From JAVBQO01 sp031548885 (GTDB taxonomy: Bacteria; Patescibacteriota; Saccharimonadia; Saccharimonadales; Saccharimonadaceae), in the NCBI GenBank assembly GCA_031548885.1, contig JAVBQO010000006.1, positions 74,521 to 138,520 of the forward strand: a stretch of 64,000 nt of DNA. The letters run 5' to 3'. Below, piece by piece: positions 16,338-24,502 of the stretch. Position 1 is the stretch's first letter; every line of letters begins with the position of its first letter. The notes under the pieces were generated by a model. That model was not told the DNA's origin. It saw only the letters and a program-made list of their open reading frames with translations, and ran no database searches. A program made the translations under genes and the position numbers.

Positions 16338-16901
16338 ATGTATCAGCCAACAGATCTGAAAAAAGGAACTGTCATCCAAATCGACAACCAACCCTACCGC
16401 GTCGTCGAATACGGCCAAAAAGTCATGGGGCGCGGCGGCTCGATCGTGAACGTGAAAATCAAAAATTTGGTGACGGGCGCGGTAATTCCGAAAACGTACA
16501 AAGGCCAAGATAAAATCGAAGCCGCCGAAGTCACCAACCAAACTGCGCAATATTTGTATTCGGACGGCACAAATTTGTTTTTCATGAATCCGGAAACGTT
16601 CGAACAATTTGAAATTGCGAACGACGACGCCGACGACGTGCCGAAATTCATGCGCGAAGGCGACAACGTGACACTGCAATTTTTCGACGGTCGCGTGATA
16701 AATGTTGAACTTCCGACCTCGGTTTTCTTGAAAGTTACTTACACCGAAAACGTCACGAAAGGTGACACGACATCGAGTGTCAACAAAGACGCGCAAATGG
16801 AAACCGGCATCGTCGTCAAAGTTCCGGCGTTTATCAAAGAGGACGACGTTATCAAAGTCGACACGCGCGACGGGTCGTACCTCGAGCGTCAGAAAAACTA
16901 A
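16338..16901 (+). CDS. efp: Translation elongation factor P
   Basis: 187 residues, normal length, three beta-barrel domains (KOW-like N-terminal, OB central, OB C-terminal). Recognisable blocks are TDLKKGTVIQIDNQPYRVVEY, VTYTENVTKGDT and ETGIVVKVPAFIKEDDVIKVDTRDGSYLER. EF-P rescues ribosomes stalled at proline runs. The domain I tip, which enters the peptidyl-transferase centre, reads VMGRGGSIV: the position usually occupied by the modified Lys34 is Arg, with no Pro before it. AAAGGAG fixes the start. Likely transcribed with tlyA 12 nt downstream. Confidence 0.95.
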   Translation: MYQPTDLKKGTVIQIDNQPYRVVEYGQKVMGRGGSIVNVKIKNLVTGAVIPKTYKGQDKIEAAEVTNQTAQYLYSDGTNLFFMNPETFEQFEIANDDADDVPKFMREGDNVTLQFFDGRVINVELPTSVFLKVTYTENVTKGDTTSSVNKDAQMETGIVVKVPAFIKEDDVIKVDTRDGSYLERQKN

Positions 16902-16913
16902 TGAAATAATCGC

Positions 16914-17633
16914 ATGAAATTTCGCCTCGATCATCTGATGACTGCGAAAAAAATCGTCGCCACGCGCAGCCAAGCCGAAAGTTATATTCGGCTGGGCAAA
17001 GTTTCGGTTGACGGCCGCGTCATCACGAAACCAGGATTTTTCGCGGACGAAAAAGCGTTGGTCGAATTGGCGCAGGATGAGCAATACGTGTCCCGTGCCG
17101 GTTTGAAATTGGCGTCGGTTGCGAAAAATTTGCGGCTGGATTTCGCGGGAAAAGTCGTGCTGGACGTCGGTTCGTCGACGGGCGGATTCACGGATTTTGC
17201 GCTGCGCCGCGGTGCGAAAAAGGTTATCGCGGTTGATGTCGGCACCGATCAACTTCACCCGAAATTGCGCGCTGACGTGCGGGTTGAACTGCACGAAAAA
17301 ACCGACATTCGCGATTTTGAAACCGATGCGAAAATTGATATCGTGGTGGTCGATGTGTCATTTGTCTCGCTGCGGGAAATCTTGCCAAGCATGGCGAAAT
17401 TGTGCAATCCTCGGACGATTTTGGTGGTTATGGCGAAACCGCAATTCGAGGCCGGGTACGATCAAACGCGCGGCGGCGTCGTGAAAAACGATCGGCAGCG
17501 GCGCGAGATTTTGCGTGGGTTTGAAGCTTTTGCGAAAGGCCAATTCGTGATTTTGGACAAAGCCGACAGCGAAATCGCTGGTGCGAAGGGCAATCGCGAG
17601 CGGTTTTATTTGTTGCGAAAAGTTGGCGGGTAG
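16914..17633 (+). CDS. tlyA: TlyA-family rRNA 2'-O-methyltransferase
   Basis: 239 residues. S4 RNA-binding domain at 1-60 (FRLDHLMTAKKIVATRSQAE...GKVSVDGRVITKPG), then an FtsJ/RrmJ-like methyltransferase domain from about 65 with SAM motif I VVLDVGSSTGGFTDFAL, IAVDVGTDQL and a KPQFEAG motif. TlyA proteins methylate ribose in 16S and 23S rRNA; older annotations call them haemolysins. No Shine-Dalgarno is visible; a 12-nt gap from efp suggests co-transcription. Substrate site cannot be read from sequence. Confidence 0.93.
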   Translation: MKFRLDHLMTAKKIVATRSQAESYIRLGKVSVDGRVITKPGFFADEKALVELAQDEQYVSRAGLKLASVAKNLRLDFAGKVVLDVGSSTGGFTDFALRRGAKKVIAVDVGTDQLHPKLRADVRVELHEKTDIRDFETDAKIDIVVVDVSFVSLREILPSMAKLCNPRTILVVMAKPQFEAGYDQTRGGVVKNDRQRREILRGFEAFAKGQFVILDKADSEIAGAKGNRERFYLLRKVGG

Positions 17634-17893
17634 GTTGTTTTTCGGAATCACGCGATTTACAAAATGGAATATTGATGATACAATGCGGCGAGTTGGCTAA
17701 AGCGGATTTGTTTCGCTTGGCCACGTGCCTTGCCTGGTGTTGAGATTTCTCCGCTTGGCGGGCCTTCATCATATCTGAACGCGGAATTACTACGGAAATT
17801 ATATTTGAAAACGTCGCAGGTATACAGCGAAATACTACGCGCGTTGATTGACTTCGCTTATGAATTATTATATAATGTGTCGATATAATAAGC

Positions 17894-18976
17894 TTGAACG
17901 AACTATACGATACTGGTTGCACGGAATTGGTAGAAACAAATCTCCGAACTGGTGCAGTTGGCAGCGTTGCAATACAAATGCCACAAATTGACCCAGATGA
18001 TATTGGCGAAAAACTCGAAGAGATTGATAGAACATGGCGCACTGTCGAATCGCCATCAGGCCGATACAGTTATGAGATTGCGACAACAAATGATGAACGT
18101 GAAGGTCAGCCATATACAGCGCAAATCTCGACCTATTCGTCAAGTATCTGGGGAAATCCCGGAAACGCGTATGAACAGGCGTTGCGATCGGCTATTGATC
18201 CGTCGCCTCAACTATATGTTGCATCGCCGGGAAATGGCGGCACTTCGCCACTGACCAAAAAGGAGCGCGTGTATTTTGCGAAAACTGGCCGAATGACGTG
18301 GGACGACGATGGCGAAACGAAACCAATTCCGTTTGTTGCTGAGTTGCTCGCTACGTTGGATCACGAAGGGATTGCACTTGGTCGAGTGAGTGGGGACTCG
18401 CTGGGCGGCATTGTGATCACAGCGATGGCAGCTGCAATGCGCGAGAATGAACTAAAGTCGCTGTTTGCAAATGCTCGCCCACAAATTGTAGATGCAAATC
18501 CCATAGGCCTGGCGTATGGCATGATTGTAACGGAAAACATGCGCCGCGCAGGAATTGCTAGAACGGAAACGCACGACCGTGGGGCAGTCGTTGATGGCAA
18601 AATCGAACTGGCGAAGTCAATGCTAACCAATGTCTACGATCGTTCTGCACCAGGAGTAAGTTTGCCAATGTTGGGCGCAAATTTGCGTGGTTTGGCACGA
18701 GGCCCGCAGCAGGGGAATCCAGCATATTTTGATAGTCAGGCGGCTTTTCGCAATCAACCTGACGCGAGTTTTGCATTTGTACACGGCGAAAATGATGTTT
18801 TGTATCGTAGTCGCAACGGCGGCGCGGCGTTTGACGCGACAGTTGGTGCTGCCACGCGCAGTAGTGACGCCGAGAAGGTTTTTGCTATTGAGATTCCTGG
18901 TGGATCCCATATTTCGCACACATATTACCCCGTGCTGTTCGGCGCGGTTCGCAACGCAATGACCTCTATACGTTAA
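17894..18976 (+). CDS. Alpha/beta-hydrolase-like protein
   Basis: 360 residues, family not recognised with certainty. A nucleophile elbow GRVSGDSLGGIV, a putative acid FVHGENDVLY and a late His in PGGSHISHTYYP are spaced as in alpha/beta hydrolases. The motif is G-D-S-L-G. No signal peptide, so cytoplasmic. The first 100 residues have no recognised domain. The TTG start at 17894 is uncertain: two TATAAT boxes (17871-17876 and 17884-17889) lie just upstream and there is no Shine-Dalgarno, so translation might begin further in. The gene converges on ychF with an 11-nt overlap of the 3' ends. The 260-nt gap upstream (17634-17893) holds nothing else I can identify. Confidence 0.6.
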   Translation: MNELYDTGCTELVETNLRTGAVGSVAIQMPQIDPDDIGEKLEEIDRTWRTVESPSGRYSYEIATTNDEREGQPYTAQISTYSSSIWGNPGNAYEQALRSAIDPSPQLYVASPGNGGTSPLTKKERVYFAKTGRMTWDDDGETKPIPFVAELLATLDHEGIALGRVSGDSLGGIVITAMAAAMRENELKSLFANARPQIVDANPIGLAYGMIVTENMRRAGIARTETHDRGAVVDGKIELAKSMLTNVYDRSAPGVSLPMLGANLRGLARGPQQGNPAYFDSQAAFRNQPDASFAFVHGENDVLYRSRNGGAAFDATVGAATRSSDAEKVFAIEIPGGSHISHTYYPVLFGAVRNAMTSIR

Positions 18977-20051
18977 ACCGAAACTCAACAACGTCGCCCG
19001 GCCGCATCACATACGTTTTGCCTTCGGTGCGGATTTTGCCAAGTTTTCGCGCCTCGGCCTCTGATCCTGCCGCGATCAGATCGTCATAGTCAACGATTTG
19101 CGCCGCGATGAAACCGCGCTCGAAATCGGTGTGGATGACGCCGGCGGCTTGCGGGGCGGTGTCGCCCTGATGGATTGTCCAAGCACGAATTTCTTTCGGG
19201 CCGGCGGTCAGGTAGGATTGCAATCCCAGCGTGTCGTAGGCGGCGCGAATCAACTGCGAAAGTCCGGATTCCGTCACGCCGTATTCGGCCAGCAATTCCG
19301 CCGCGTCTGATTCGTCCAAGCTTTTCAATTCTTCTTCTAATTTCGCGCACACGAAAACCGATTTCGCCGGCGCGACGATTTGCGAAAGGGAATTCTTCAC
19401 CGCGTCATCTCGCAAAGTTTCCTCGTCCACATTGAACACATAAATCACCGGTTTCGCAGTCAGCAATTGCAGGCCGTTCAATTTTTCGCGATCCAAATTC
19501 GCGATTTGTGATAACGGAATTCCGGCGTTCAATTGTTCAAGTAATTTGTTCAGATATTCGGTCGCAGTTTTGGCTTTTGGGTCGGACTTCGCCATTTTCG
19601 CAAGTTTCGGCAAATGGTTCTCGATCGATTGAATGTCGGCCAAAATCAGTTCGGTGTTGATGACGTCGATCGACTCGCGGACATCGGTCGGCGCGGTGTC
19701 GTGGCGCAGCACATTGTCGTCGTTGAACGCGCGAACGACGTGCAAAATCGCGTCGCATTCGCGAATATTCGCGAGGAATTTGTTGCCGAGACCTTCGCCT
19801 TTGCTCGCGCCGGCGACTAGCCCGGCGATGTCGACGAACGTGACGGTTGCGGGCAGCAATTTCGTCGAACCGTACAATTCCGCCAATTTCGCAAGCCGCG
19901 CGTCCGGCACCGGCACGATTCCAGTGTTCGGTTCGATCGTTGCGAACGGATAATTTGCGGCCAATGCGCCGGCGTCAGTCAGCGCGTTGAATAGTGTGGA
20001 TTTGCCGACGTTGGGGAGGCCCACGATTCCAATTTGCAGAGATGAAGACAT
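18966..20051 (-). CDS. ychF: YchF/OLA1-type ATPase
   Basis: 361 residues, full length. P-loop GLPNVGKSTLFNAL, switch regions NYPFATIEPNTGIVPVPD and DIAGLVAGASKGEGLGNKFL, a coiled-coil insertion (about 130-200), and the C-terminal TGS domain with TAGPKEIRAWTI, FERGFIAA and RPGDVVEFRFNV. The G4 motif is the altered N-V-D-E (YVFNVDEE), the NxxE-type that makes these proteins ATPases. A universally conserved ribosome-associated stress regulator. An extended -10, TGTTACAAT on the minus strand (20058-20066), ends 6 nt before the ATG, so the mRNA is predicted leaderless. Confidence 0.96.
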   Translation of the reverse strand: MSSSLQIGIVGLPNVGKSTLFNALTDAGALAANYPFATIEPNTGIVPVPDARLAKLAELYGSTKLLPATVTFVDIAGLVAGASKGEGLGNKFLANIRECDAILHVVRAFNDDNVLRHDTAPTDVRESIDVINTELILADIQSIENHLPKLAKMAKSDPKAKTATEYLNKLLEQLNAGIPLSQIANLDREKLNGLQLLTAKPVIYVFNVDEETLRDDAVKNSLSQIVAPAKSVFVCAKLEEELKSLDESDAAELLAEYGVTESGLSQLIRAAYDTLGLQSYLTAGPKEIRAWTIHQGDTAPQAAGVIHTDFERGFIAAQIVDYDDLIAAGSEAEARKLGKIRTEGKTYVMRPGDVVEFRFNV

Positions 20052-20115
20052 GGGGCTATTGTAACAGAGAACGGCCTATCTGCATATTGTAGTAAATATT
20101 ATCACGCTCATGCCA

Positions 20116-20144
20116 TTGACACATATATTTGTGGGGTGTATTCT
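20116..20144 (+). promoter_or_regulatory. Promoter of the ribonucleotide reductase operon
   Basis: Consensus -35 TTGACA (20116-20121), a 17-nt spacer and -10 TATTCT (20139-20144). The transcript would start near 20151, leaving a leader of about 260 nt that contains the cobalamin aptamer. Confidence 0.7.
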
Positions 20145-20182
20145 AAATATAAGCGCTATATATGGAGCAATCCATAGCGCCA

Positions 20183-20310
20183 AAAGGTACCGAGGTTCAG
20201 ATCTCGGGCGAAAACTACCCGTTTCGATGCAGGAGAAAGTCGGTGAAAATCCGCACTGTGCCGCAACCGTAATCGCATCACCCCATGCGAAAGTCGGACT
20301 GCCTGCTATC
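20183..20310 (+). ncRNA. Cobalamin riboswitch
   Basis: The leader carries the conserved cobalamin aptamer blocks in order: GGTGAAAATCC (about 20242-20252), GCCGCAACCGTAA (about 20260-20272) and the B12 box GAAAGTCGGACTGCCTGC (20289-20305). Upstream are CGAGG/CTCGG and CGAAAAC...GTTTCG paired elements. The roughly 100 nt between the B12 box and the Shine-Dalgarno (GGAGGG, 20403-20408) would be the expression platform; no clear intrinsic terminator is visible there, so translational control is possible. Cobalamin riboswitches generally switch genes off when the cofactor is present. Confidence 0.85.
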
Positions 20311-20413
20311 ATTTTCTCGAGCAAGATTTGGCGTGACAATCGTCTATAGGAATCTTTCCCGAAAACCAACATAAATCTAATTAACTGACTACAGTTACGT
20401 CTGGAGGGCTGTT

Positions 20414-22807
20414 TTGAGCGCGATAAAAATTGTAGAAGAAGACGATTCGGTCGTGCCGTTTGACATCGGCGAAATAAATCGACTGTTGCTGGCGGCCAGC
20501 GACGGATTACCGAATCAAATGGACAAAGTTTTCGCCGTGGCCAGCGAAGTAAAAACGCTGATTTTCGACGGCATGACGCGCCAACAATTGTATGAAACGG
20601 TCATCCAAACGGCACTACAAAATGTCAAGGACGATCCGGATTACGACAAAATCGCGGCGCGGCTTTTGCTAAAACAAACCTATACGCGAATTTTGGGCGA
20701 ATACGAAACCGACGCGCAGTTGCGAAATTTACACACCGAGAAATTTCCAGAATATCTGAAATGGGGTGCAAAAAACGGTTTGCTGGACGAGCGAATGACG
20801 AAACTTTTCGACGTTGAAAAGTTAGCCAAAACACTCGATCCGTCGCGCGACCATCTGAGCAAATATTTGGGCGTCGTGACCAATCAAAACCGCTACGCGC
20901 TGCGCAAACAATCGGGCGAGCACATGGAAGTGCCGCAGTTTACACACATGCGCATCGCCATGGGCATGAGTTTTAATGAAAAAAATCCAACACTGGCAGC
21001 GATCGATTTTTACGAACACATGAGCCGATTGGAATACGTACCGGGCGGCAGCACGCGCATCAATGCCGGCGGGACATTTGCGCAACTTTCCAATTGTTTT
21101 GTGATGGAGGTCCAAGACGACATGGAATCGATTGCCAAAAGCGTGCGCGACACGATGTGGATTGCGAAGGGAACGGGTGGCATCGGCATTAGTTTTTCGA
21201 AATTACGCGCCGCCGGCAGCCCAGTCAAAACCACCAACACCGAATCGACCGGCCCAATTCCGTTTATCAAAATGATCGATACGGCGCTTTTTGCGGTGTC
21301 GCGAAAAGGCAAAAAAGCCGGCGCGGCGGCGATTTACATGGAAAACTGGCATTTGAACTTTCCGCAATTTATCGATCTGCGGCAAAATTCCGGCGATCCG
21401 TATTTGCGAACGCGTTTTGCCAACACGGCCGTCTATTTGAGCGACGAATTTATGAAGCGCGTCGAATCTGGCGACGATTGGTATCTGTTCGATCCGGCCG
21501 ACACGCCGGAGCTGACCGAATTGTACGGTGACGACTTTTCGCAAAAATATCGCCAATATATTGAAAAAGCCGAGCGCGGCGAACTGCGAAAATTTGAAAA
21601 ATTGCCCGCCCGCGAACAATTTCGCCAAATTTTGATTAGTTTGCAAGCCACGTCGCACCCGTGGCTGACCTGGAAAGACGCCATCAACGTCCGGGCGCTG
21701 AACAACAACACCGGCACGATTCATTTGTCGAATTTGTGCACCGAAATTACGCTGCCGCAGGACCGCAAAAATATCGCCGTTTGTAATTTGGTTAGCATTA
21801 ATTTGTCGGCGCATTTGGTTGATGGAAAATGGGACTTCGCGCGGCTGGAATCCAGCGCACGCAGCGCGATTCGCCAACTGGACAATTTGGTCGACATCAC
21901 AAATTTGCCGATCGACGAAGCAGTTCACGCCAATCGCCAAACTCGCGCGTTGGGTCTGGGAATTATGGGTTTCAGCGATGTTTTGGAAAAGTTGGGATTG
22001 AGTTACGAAAGCGAAGCGGCCTATGATTTGGTCGATCAACTAACGGAATTCATCAGTTTTCACGCCATCGACGAATCGGCAAATTTGGCGAAAATTCACG
22101 GTTCGTATCCAACGTTCGTGGGTAGCGGCTGGAGCAAAGGCGAATTGCCGATCGACACGATTGCCAAACTTGCCAAAAGTCGCGGCCAAAAAATTGACGT
22201 TGACACGACGCAAAAACTTGATTGGGAAAAACTGCGAAAAAAGGTCAAACAAGGCATGCGAAACGCCACATTGATGGCCATCGCGCCGACCGCCAACATC
22301 GCGCACATCGCCGGCACGACGCCGGGCATCGACCCGCAATTTTTGCAAATTTTTTCGCGCTCGACGCTAAACGGCAAGTTTTTGGAAGTCAACGTCAATC
22401 TTGTCAATGCGCTAAAGAACTTGAACAAATGGGACGAATTGAAGGACGAACTACTGGCCAACCAAGGCGACATTTCGCAGTTGGACGTGCCGGAAAACTT
22501 GAAACAGATTTACAAAACTAGTTTTCAATTGAGCCCGAACGCCTTTATCAATGTGGCGGCGCGCGCCCAAAAATGGGTCGACCAAGCGATTTCGCGCAAC
22601 ATGTATCTGCAGACGCGCGACATCGACGAATACGTGCAAATCTACACCCAGGCGTGGAAAGCCGGACTGAAAACGACCTACTATCTACATGTCAAACCGC
22701 GCCATCAATCCGAACAAACCACGATTTCGCCCGACAAAAACAAAGTCAAAGTTGGCGGCGTGCGGCGTCCAGTCGGATTCGGCTTTGCGAAAAAAATTGG
22801 AAATTAA
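20414..22807 (+). CDS. nrdA: Class I ribonucleotide reductase, large (alpha) subunit without C-terminal cysteine pair
   Basis: 797 residues, TTG start set by GGAGGG six bases upstream. It reduces ribonucleotides to deoxyribonucleotides with NrdB. An ATP-cone-like N-terminus is followed by the ten-stranded barrel. The active-site set is present: Cys228 (QLSNCFVM), the N-L-C-T-E loop with Asn440, Cys442 and Glu444, and Cys457 (IAVCNLVSINLS); radical-transfer tyrosines are in KTTYYLHVK. These are the only three cysteines in the protein. The usual flexible tail with a Cys pair, which re-reduces the active site, is replaced by a tail ending RRPVGFGFAKKIGN. A separate small protein ending CDGCQ is encoded at the operon's end (24244-24417). 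Confidence 0.96.
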   Translation: MSAIKIVEEDDSVVPFDIGEINRLLLAASDGLPNQMDKVFAVASEVKTLIFDGMTRQQLYETVIQTALQNVKDDPDYDKIAARLLLKQTYTRILGEYETDAQLRNLHTEKFPEYLKWGAKNGLLDERMTKLFDVEKLAKTLDPSRDHLSKYLGVVTNQNRYALRKQSGEHMEVPQFTHMRIAMGMSFNEKNPTLAAIDFYEHMSRLEYVPGGSTRINAGGTFAQLSNCFVMEVQDDMESIAKSVRDTMWIAKGTGGIGISFSKLRAAGSPVKTTNTESTGPIPFIKMIDTALFAVSRKGKKAGAAAIYMENWHLNFPQFIDLRQNSGDPYLRTRFANTAVYLSDEFMKRVESGDDWYLFDPADTPELTELYGDDFSQKYRQYIEKAERGELRKFEKLPAREQFRQILISLQATSHPWLTWKDAINVRALNNNTGTIHLSNLCTEITLPQDRKNIAVCNLVSINLSAHLVDGKWDFARLESSARSAIRQLDNLVDITNLPIDEAVHANRQTRALGLGIMGFSDVLEKLGLSYESEAAYDLVDQLTEFISFHAIDESANLAKIHGSYPTFVGSGWSKGELPIDTIAKLAKSRGQKIDVDTTQKLDWEKLRKKVKQGMRNATLMAIAPTANIAHIAGTTPGIDPQFLQIFSRSTLNGKFLEVNVNLVNALKNLNKWDELKDELLANQGDISQLDVPENLKQIYKTSFQLSPNAFINVAARAQKWVDQAISRNMYLQTRDIDEYVQIYTQAWKAGLKTTYYLHVKPRHQSEQTTISPDKNKVKVGGVRRPVGFGFAKKIGN

Positions 22808-22817
22808 GGAGGAAATT

Positions 22818-23819
22818 ATGACAAAAACTAACCAGCAACCGAAAGGAATTTTGGGTTCGGGCATCCGCGAAGGTTTGCAACTGCATCCGATTCGCTACCC
22901 GTGGGCCTACGATCTGTACAATCAGGCTGTCGCCAACACTTGGTTTCCCAACGAAGTTCAATTGGTGCAGGATCTGGCGGACTTTGACAAAATGACCGAC
23001 GATGAAAAACACGCGCTGAAAACCGTCATCAGTTATTTGAACCCGAACGAATTGTTGATCAACAAGTCGTTGGCGTTCGGGATTTATCCGTATCTGAACG
23101 CCGCCGAGGCGCACATTTATTTGTCGAAACAGATGTGGGAAGAGGCCAATCATTTCATGACGTTCGAATACATTATCGAAACTTTTCCGTTTGACCGCGA
23201 CGAAATTTACGCCGCCGGGTTTGGCAAAAAATCATTGGCGGACAAAGCGGCGTTCCAAACCAAATACGTCCAGCGCATGATGAACGAAAAACTGGACGTC
23301 ACCACGACCGAAGGCAAAAAGGATTTCGTGCGCAATCTGGTGGCCTACAACATCGTGCTGGAAGGCATTTGGTTTTATAGCGGATTTATGGTTGGCATGA
23401 GTTTTCGCCGCCGCAATTTGCTGCGAAATGTCGGCAGTTTGCTGGACTGGATTACGAAAGATGAGAATTTGCATTTGACGTTCGGTATCAATCTGCTACT
23501 GACGATCCTGGAGGAAAATCCGGATTTGCAGACGCCGGAATTCGCCGAGGAAATTCGCGGTTTGATTTTGCAGGCGGTTGAACTGGAAATTGCTTATAAC
23601 GAAGATATGTTGCCTAGCGGCATTTTGGGGCTGAATGCCGACTACGTCAATCAATACGTCAAACACATGACCGACCGCCGTTTGCAGGAACTGGGTTTCG
23701 AGCCGGAATATAACGTGGCTAATCCGGCGAAATGGATGGCGACGGCTAATGACACGCTGGAACTGGTCAACTTTTTCGAAAGTACTAACACCAGTTACGA
23801 AGTTAATACAACGAAGTAG
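22818..23819 (+). CDS. nrdB: Class I ribonucleotide reductase, small (beta) subunit with Phe at the radical-Tyr position
   Basis: 333 residues; AAGGAGG fixes the ATG at 22818, 10 nt after nrdA. Ferritin-like four-helix fold. Metal ligands can be assigned as Glu78 (LNPNELL), Glu109 and His112 (EEANH), Glu182 (LEGIWFY), Glu216 and His219 (DENLH). The residue four positions after His112, where classical class Ia/Ib subunits have the radical Tyr, is Phe116 (HFMTF). A first ligand that is Glu not Asp, together with Phe, is the pattern of class Ic R2 of Chlamydia, which uses a Mn/Fe cofactor instead of a tyrosyl radical. The subclass is an inference from these residues; assignment as R2 is secure. 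Confidence 0.95.
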   Translation: MTKTNQQPKGILGSGIREGLQLHPIRYPWAYDLYNQAVANTWFPNEVQLVQDLADFDKMTDDEKHALKTVISYLNPNELLINKSLAFGIYPYLNAAEAHIYLSKQMWEEANHFMTFEYIIETFPFDRDEIYAAGFGKKSLADKAAFQTKYVQRMMNEKLDVTTTEGKKDFVRNLVAYNIVLEGIWFYSGFMVGMSFRRRNLLRNVGSLLDWITKDENLHLTFGINLLLTILEENPDLQTPEFAEEIRGLILQAVELEIAYNEDMLPSGILGLNADYVNQYVKHMTDRRLQELGFEPEYNVANPAKWMATANDTLELVNFFESTNTSYEVNTTK

Positions 23820-23824
23820 GAAAT

Positions 23825-24247
23825 ATGAATCAGCAAATCAAGAAAATTTTGGATACGGTGCCGTTTGGTGGTTTGGCGACAGTTGGCGAAAACGGCGTGC
23901 CGTCGGTTGTGCCGCTACATTTCGCGGCGAATGATGAAAATATTTATTGGTTTTCGTTGGCATCGGCCGATCATTCGCGAAATTTGCGAAAAAACCATCA
24001 GGCCAGTTTCGCGGTTTGGACTGATGATCGATTGCCGGACGTGGCCGGCGTGTATCTGCAGACTTGGGCGCGGCGTTTGCACGGCAGCGAAATCGCGGCG
24101 GCGAAAAAAGCCTTTGCAAAAAAGTTCGGCGAAGTTCCGGCGGCGTTTGCTGACATGACAATGTACGGCGCCGAAATCGGCCAAATTGACGCTGCGAAAA
24201 CCAACGGCCGAAAATGGTATATGAAATCTAACGGAGGCGAAAAATGA
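23825..24247 (+). CDS. Pyridoxamine-phosphate-oxidase-like flavin-binding protein
   Basis: 140 residues, FMN-binding split-barrel type: an N-terminal GGLATVGENGVPSVVPLHF strand pair, YWFSLASADHSRNLRKN and a WTDDR/VAGVYLQTWARRL section. Many such proteins bind FMN or F420 and reduce small molecules; the substrate is unknown. It lies 5 nt after nrdB and overlaps the next ORF by ATGA, so it is part of the reductase operon. The position is suggestive of a redox role for the reductase, but the sequence alone does not show that. Confidence 0.75.
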   Translation: MNQQIKKILDTVPFGGLATVGENGVPSVVPLHFAANDENIYWFSLASADHSRNLRKNHQASFAVWTDDRLPDVAGVYLQTWARRLHGSEIAAAKKAFAKKFGEVPAAFADMTMYGAEIGQIDAAKTNGRKWYMKSNGGEK

Positions 24248-24417
24248 ATATCTCAAACCAATTGACGGACGACATGACAATTGACGAAAAACTGGAAATT
24301 CTGGAAAAAGCTTTGCAGAATGCGCAGGAGCAAGCCGATGAAAATGCCGCGAAAACAGGAGCGCCGATCGTGCCGATTGACCCGGCGGAATTGACGATGT
24401 GCGACGGTTGTCAATAG
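24244..24417 (+). CDS. 57-residue protein ending in CxxC-Gln, possible detached NrdA redox tail
   Basis: A short ORF that is easily missed. It overlaps the stop of the previous gene (ATGA) and has a strong Shine-Dalgarno, GGAGG at 24234-24238, so it is very likely translated. The first 35 residues form an acidic amphipathic helix (TIDEKLEILEKALQNAQEQ). A short Pro-rich linker (GAPIVPIDPAEL) leads to the C-terminus TMCDGCQ. A terminal Cys-x-x-Cys followed by one or no residues is what most NrdA proteins carry on their flexible tail, and the NrdA of this operon lacks it. I infer a trans-acting redox tail; the evidence is complementarity within one operon, not homology. A metal-binding or unrelated small protein remains possible. 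Confidence 0.6.
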   Translation: MNISNQLTDDMTIDEKLEILEKALQNAQEQADENAAKTGAPIVPIDPAELTMCDGCQ

Positions 24418-24487
24418 TCGATATTGTTGATTGAATTTCGCATGCGCGGAATTACGTCGAGATATTCTGAAAAGATAGCGCTTCTGC

Positions 24488-24493
24488 TATAAT
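24488..24493 (+). promoter_or_regulatory. Extended -10 promoter of the beta-helix surface gene
   Basis: TGCTATAAT (TATAAT at 24488-24493) ends 9 nt before the first ATG (24503). A second in-frame ATG at 24536 has a weak GAGG upstream. Confidence 0.5.
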
Positions 24494-24502
24494 CTGTGCA
24501 GA

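Noticed and set aside
16248..17294. 348-codon minus-strand open frame
   Set aside because: Antisense to efp and tlyA, both secure genes; no initiation signals.
17634..17893. Possible tRNA or small RNA in the gap before the alpha/beta hydrolase
   Set aside because: No cloverleaf or terminator fits; only two TATAAT boxes near the 3' end are recognisable.
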